The notes under the pieces: model-generated
What the model saw: the letters and a program-made list of their open reading frames with translations, nothing else
What the model was told of the DNA's origin: nothing
Database searches by the model: none
Assembly (NCBI RefSeq): GCF_001039355.2
Contig: NW_019775473.1
Location: 135,590 to 199,589 of the forward strand
Source of the DNA: Lingula anatina
Taxonomy: Eukaryota; Brachiopoda; Lingulata; Lingulida; Lingulidae
Reading direction: 5' to 3'
DNA: 64,000 nt
Shown here: positions 61,901-64,000 of the stretch, piece after piece
How positions within the stretch are numbered: the first letter of the stretch is position 1
Layout: every line of letters starts with the position of its first letter
Translations under genes and position numbers: made by a program

Positions 61901-64000
61901 ATTTCATATATTTTTTGTAATGGTGGGGGGGGGGGGGGATTTAGGGGCGTAAAGCCACAGCGTCCTCCTTTCTTGTCTTATTTTCTCCAGTAGCCTAGAT
62001 GTGAATAGCATTTTTAATTTGTAATACGTCGTGTTTGTTTTATATTGTCAGATTATAAATGTCCTGTAATGTTTATTTTTTTATCCACTAATTGAATGAA
62101 TTTTTATTGTAGAGTGCGTTCCAAGCGGCTTTGACCAGCGACGGGAATTATTCGTTTGTCATTTTCAATTATGTTGGCGTGGGAGATGAGACAGCGAACA
62201 GAAAACTTCCTCCCGTTCAGGTAAATATAAAAATAGATTACAGTTTGCAATGAAAAAAGAAAAAAAAAAACAGGTCAATTATCTGTTGATAAAATAATTG
62301 AATTGGAAATTGATTAATGAATAGTTAACAGTAAAGAATGGTAAAGTCTGTAGGTCTGGAGGTTTGCTTGTTTGTTGAACAGTTCTATTTAATACTTTTT
62401 CTGTAATCTTAATAATATCATATTGCTCAGTGCACAAAAACGACACATGAGTCTTTGATACGTATCCCTTGCTAAATGAATTAACATTTATATTACCTCC
62501 ATTTTAGGCAGGGGTGGACGCGGGGGATGGCATGACGTTTTGCAGTTTAAAGGGCAGTGGGAAGAGAAGAATACACCGATCTCTTCAGTCGTCCAACGTC
62601 GGAGAAGTAGGAAGATGGATCTTCCGTGTAGACGCCATTGATCTAAGAGTGCCCGGATGTATCAGTTTAGACCCCAAAAAGTTCCTTAATCCACCGATGT
62701 CGGTTGTTTCTAGAAATTTAAGGAGGAGAAAGAGTCGCAAGAAGAAAAAGGGGAAATCCCGCCGACGCAAGCGCCAAATCAGAGAATTTACTCAAACTCA
62801 TAGCTACCAACGGATCGTCAAACTGAGACAAGAGATGACGGACTTGCAAGGACGCGTTGACACAATGTCGAAGGGAGAACAAGCGACACAGTCCTTTATG
62901 ACTGAAATTAACCGGCGTTTGCCAAGACTGAGGTCTCAGGTGAGCCGCCTCAAACATGAACTGCGTAGTCTGACACACGCAATAAGTCAACTGGACCGAG
63001 AAATGGGAAGACTTAGCCAAACAACAGACGACTCCATGTTGCGAAAACGCATGCAAGACATATCTCAAGACATTATGACAACTGACAGGCAACTAAGCCA
63101 GTTTCTAGCACGGATACGAGACTTTGAGCACAGATTGTCAAATTTTGATGTAAGGAGAGAGCAAACAGGGCAAGGTATAATGTTTGGCATAAACCAGGAC
63201 ATTGTTGGTCTTGGCAACGAGCTGACGAAGTCAATGCAGCACGTACAATCACTGGAACGCTACCTCGTCAATGCAATAAGTCAGCATTTTCAAACAACCA
63301 GTGACAACGCGTACATGTGGAAATACAGAAGTCTTGAAAGAGATCGGTATCGCAAAATTAAGTCTATCAGTCAGCAAATGCTTGGAACCAGACACTCAGC
63401 AAGATTAGTTGATTATCGCCTAAAACGAACCGATCGTGAATTAAAGCGACTGAAACGGATCGAAGGGGTTATGAATGATTATTTGCAAAAGTACAACCGT
63501 CAGCATTCTCTGCTACAAAACGACATGGGTCGCGCCACTCACACGCCGGTAGAGGTCATGCATACCATGACAAACTTCGACCGACAGCTGGAGGCCGAAC
63601 AGCAGAAGCTTCAGGAGATTTCAAACAAACTTCGCAGTCAGAGCCACTTGGCGTCTGGATTAAGAAGGGATATTCCCCGCTTTGAGAACCAAATGGGCTA
63701 CATTCGTGATCACGTACAGAAATTATCAACTCAAGTTTTTGCACAGCAAGGGAAATTGTCAAGCACGGGGCGCTTCATCAACGCCGTGCGACAAACTTTA
63801 ACTCAATTGCACAGTAAACTGAGGAACGGTAACCGTCCCCAACAGCAAAGAGAACGCGACATGGCGTTTCTTAGCGAGAATCTCGCCAAATCGAGATCTC
63901 AGCTTCGTCTGGCGGAGCGGCAGCTGGAAAGCGTGTACCGCTACCTGCAACTTATCGGACGACAGATGACGCAAACGGCAGAGTATCTTCAAACATTGAG
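56696..64000 (+). CDS. Secreted NIDO-domain protein with long coiled coil (5 exons, 3' end outside window)
   Basis: Exons joined: 56696-56744, 60792-60964, 61474-61761, 62113-62220 and 62508-64000. All four introns are GT-AG and every junction keeps frame (phases 1, 0, 0, 0), giving at least 703 residues. Residues 1-17 form a signal peptide (MWVRLAITAGLLCSVLG). Residues about 45-248 read as a NIDO domain, the module found in nidogens and mucin-like matrix proteins. Visible NIDO marks are FKFFGE, DNGVLSF, ISLIAPYW, WGFLCTWERV, SDGNYSFVIFNY and SNVGEVGRWIFRVD. Residues 275-295 are an extremely basic linker ending in RRKR, a furin-type site, followed by QIREF. From about residue 300 to the window end the chain is a Q/R/E/L-rich coiled coil with few prolines. 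The ATG has A at -3. Inferred role: an extracellular adhesion or matrix protein that oligomerises through its rod. Not assigned to a named gene; it lacks the EGF and sushi modules of the familiar NIDO proteins within the part seen. Confidence 0.88.
58396..58494 (+). repeat. (TTTC)n, (CT)n and (GT)n microsatellites in intron 1 of the NIDO gene
   Basis: TTTC units (58396-58420), then CT (58435-58470), then GT (58471-58494). Confidence 0.92.
58920..58972 (+). repeat. (GA)n microsatellite in intron 1 of the NIDO gene
   Basis: Uninterrupted GA tract of about 26 units. Confidence 0.95.
59041..59180 (+). repeat. Direct repeat, first copy (intron 1 of the NIDO gene)
   Basis: About 140 bases (ATTTCGAATCGTTTGCGGTA ... 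TATCAAATGTTTCAAG) recur at 60364-60496 with many substitutions. Old duplication or dispersed element; no coding capacity. Confidence 0.75.
60364..60496 (+). repeat. Direct repeat, second copy (intron 1 of the NIDO gene)
   Basis: Matches 59041-59180 in the same orientation; shared words include AGACAATATATCA, CTGTCTACTTCAGTT and TTCATACCACTG. Confidence 0.75.
60637..60672 (+). other. G-quadruplex-type tract in intron 1, upstream of exon 2
   Basis: Five or more runs of at least three G separated by single T (GGGGTGGGGTGGGGGG and on). It ends about 120 bases before the exon 2 acceptor, on the transcribed-RNA sense. Confidence 0.6.
60792..60964 (+). CDS. NIDO/coiled-coil gene, exon 2
   Basis: Acceptor AATATTTCCAG, donor GTAAGG. 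It encodes residues 17-74, including the cysteine-bearing N-terminal stretch (DPCSITEV, YPDCIDH) and the FKFFGE motif that opens the NIDO fold. Phase in is 1 and phase out is 0. No other frame is needed to join exons 1 and 3. Confidence 0.85.
61474..61761 (+). CDS. NIDO/coiled-coil gene, exon 3 (NIDO core)
   Basis: Acceptor TCTATCTTTTCAG, donor CAG/GTAGGG; exactly 96 codons (residues 75-170). It carries the strongest NIDO marks: DNGVLSF, LPLVENISLIAPYW, ALYRKTS and WGFLCTWERV. The reading frame runs past the donor to 61830, but the downstream residues are intron-like and lack the motif continuation found in exon 4. Confidence 0.9.
62113..62220 (+). CDS. NIDO/coiled-coil gene, exon 4 (NIDO core)
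   Basis: Acceptor TTTATTGTAG, donor CAG/GTAAAT; exactly 36 codons (residues 171-206). It encodes SAFQAALTSDGNYSFVIFNY, the conserved strand pair that follows the tryptophan motif in NIDO domains. Phase 0 on both sides. Confidence 0.9.
62508..64000 (+). CDS. NIDO/coiled-coil gene, exon 5 (end of NIDO, basic linker, coiled coil)
   Basis: Acceptor CCTCCATTTTAG, then an open frame of 497 codons with no stop to the window edge. Its first 42 codons finish the NIDO domain (AGVDAGDGMTF to GRWIFRVD). Codons 69-89 are the basic linker (RNLRRRK, SRKKKKGKSRRRKR); the predicted furin cut follows the Arg codon at 62772-62774. The remainder is dominated by Q, R, L, E, S and M with leucine and methionine spaced as in heptads. 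It has no cysteine visible after the NIDO part, so chain association would be non-covalent. The last codon is split by the window end. Confidence 0.88.

Overview
This is a eukaryotic, animal-like genomic window of AT-rich DNA. Evidence: multi-exon genes with GT-AG introns, very abundant (GA)n, (CA)n, (TA)n, (AAAT)n and (CAGA)n microsatellites, short inverted-repeat DNA transposons, and one assembly gap. The best gene has a signal peptide and a NIDO (nidogen-type) domain, which points to a metazoan. The repeat load and apparent high allelic divergence suggest a highly heterozygous marine invertebrate, perhaps a lophotrochozoan; that last step is inference. No bacterial, organellar, viral, rRNA, tRNA or CRISPR signal was recognised.

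Layout. 1-6176: non-coding DNA with microsatellites. 6177-7699 (minus): a two-exon gene for a small secreted protein of 153 residues, with TATA box, signal peptide and matching splice phases; its family is not recognised. 7700-14280: non-coding, followed by a 171-bp non-autonomous DNA transposon (14288-14458) with CAGGGGCG ends and an AACCCT target duplication. 14686-22045: two near-identical copies, each about 3.7 kb, joined by a single N at 18369. 22463-35325: two near-identical copies, each about 6.4 kb, joined by a single N at 28927. In both cases the structure (unique flank, copy, one N, copy, unique flank) looks like two alleles laid end to end by the assembler rather than real tandem duplications. 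35904-36026 holds a third fragment of the second repeat. 36543-36603 is a candidate exon carrying a P-loop. 37601-37670 is a possible first coding exon. 37700-56695 is mostly repeats, including three copies of one inverted-repeat MITE family (43475, 44437, 55977), a long (TA)n tract, a (CAGA)n satellite and a 523-base N gap.

56696-64000 (plus) is the strongest gene: five exons, all in phase, encoding a signal peptide, a NIDO domain, a very basic linker ending in a furin-type RRKR site, then a coiled coil of more than 400 residues that is still open at the window end. The architecture predicts an extracellular filament-forming or matrix protein that may be cut into an adhesion head and a rod. 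The two secreted-protein genes are far apart and on opposite strands, and nothing in the sequence links them functionally.
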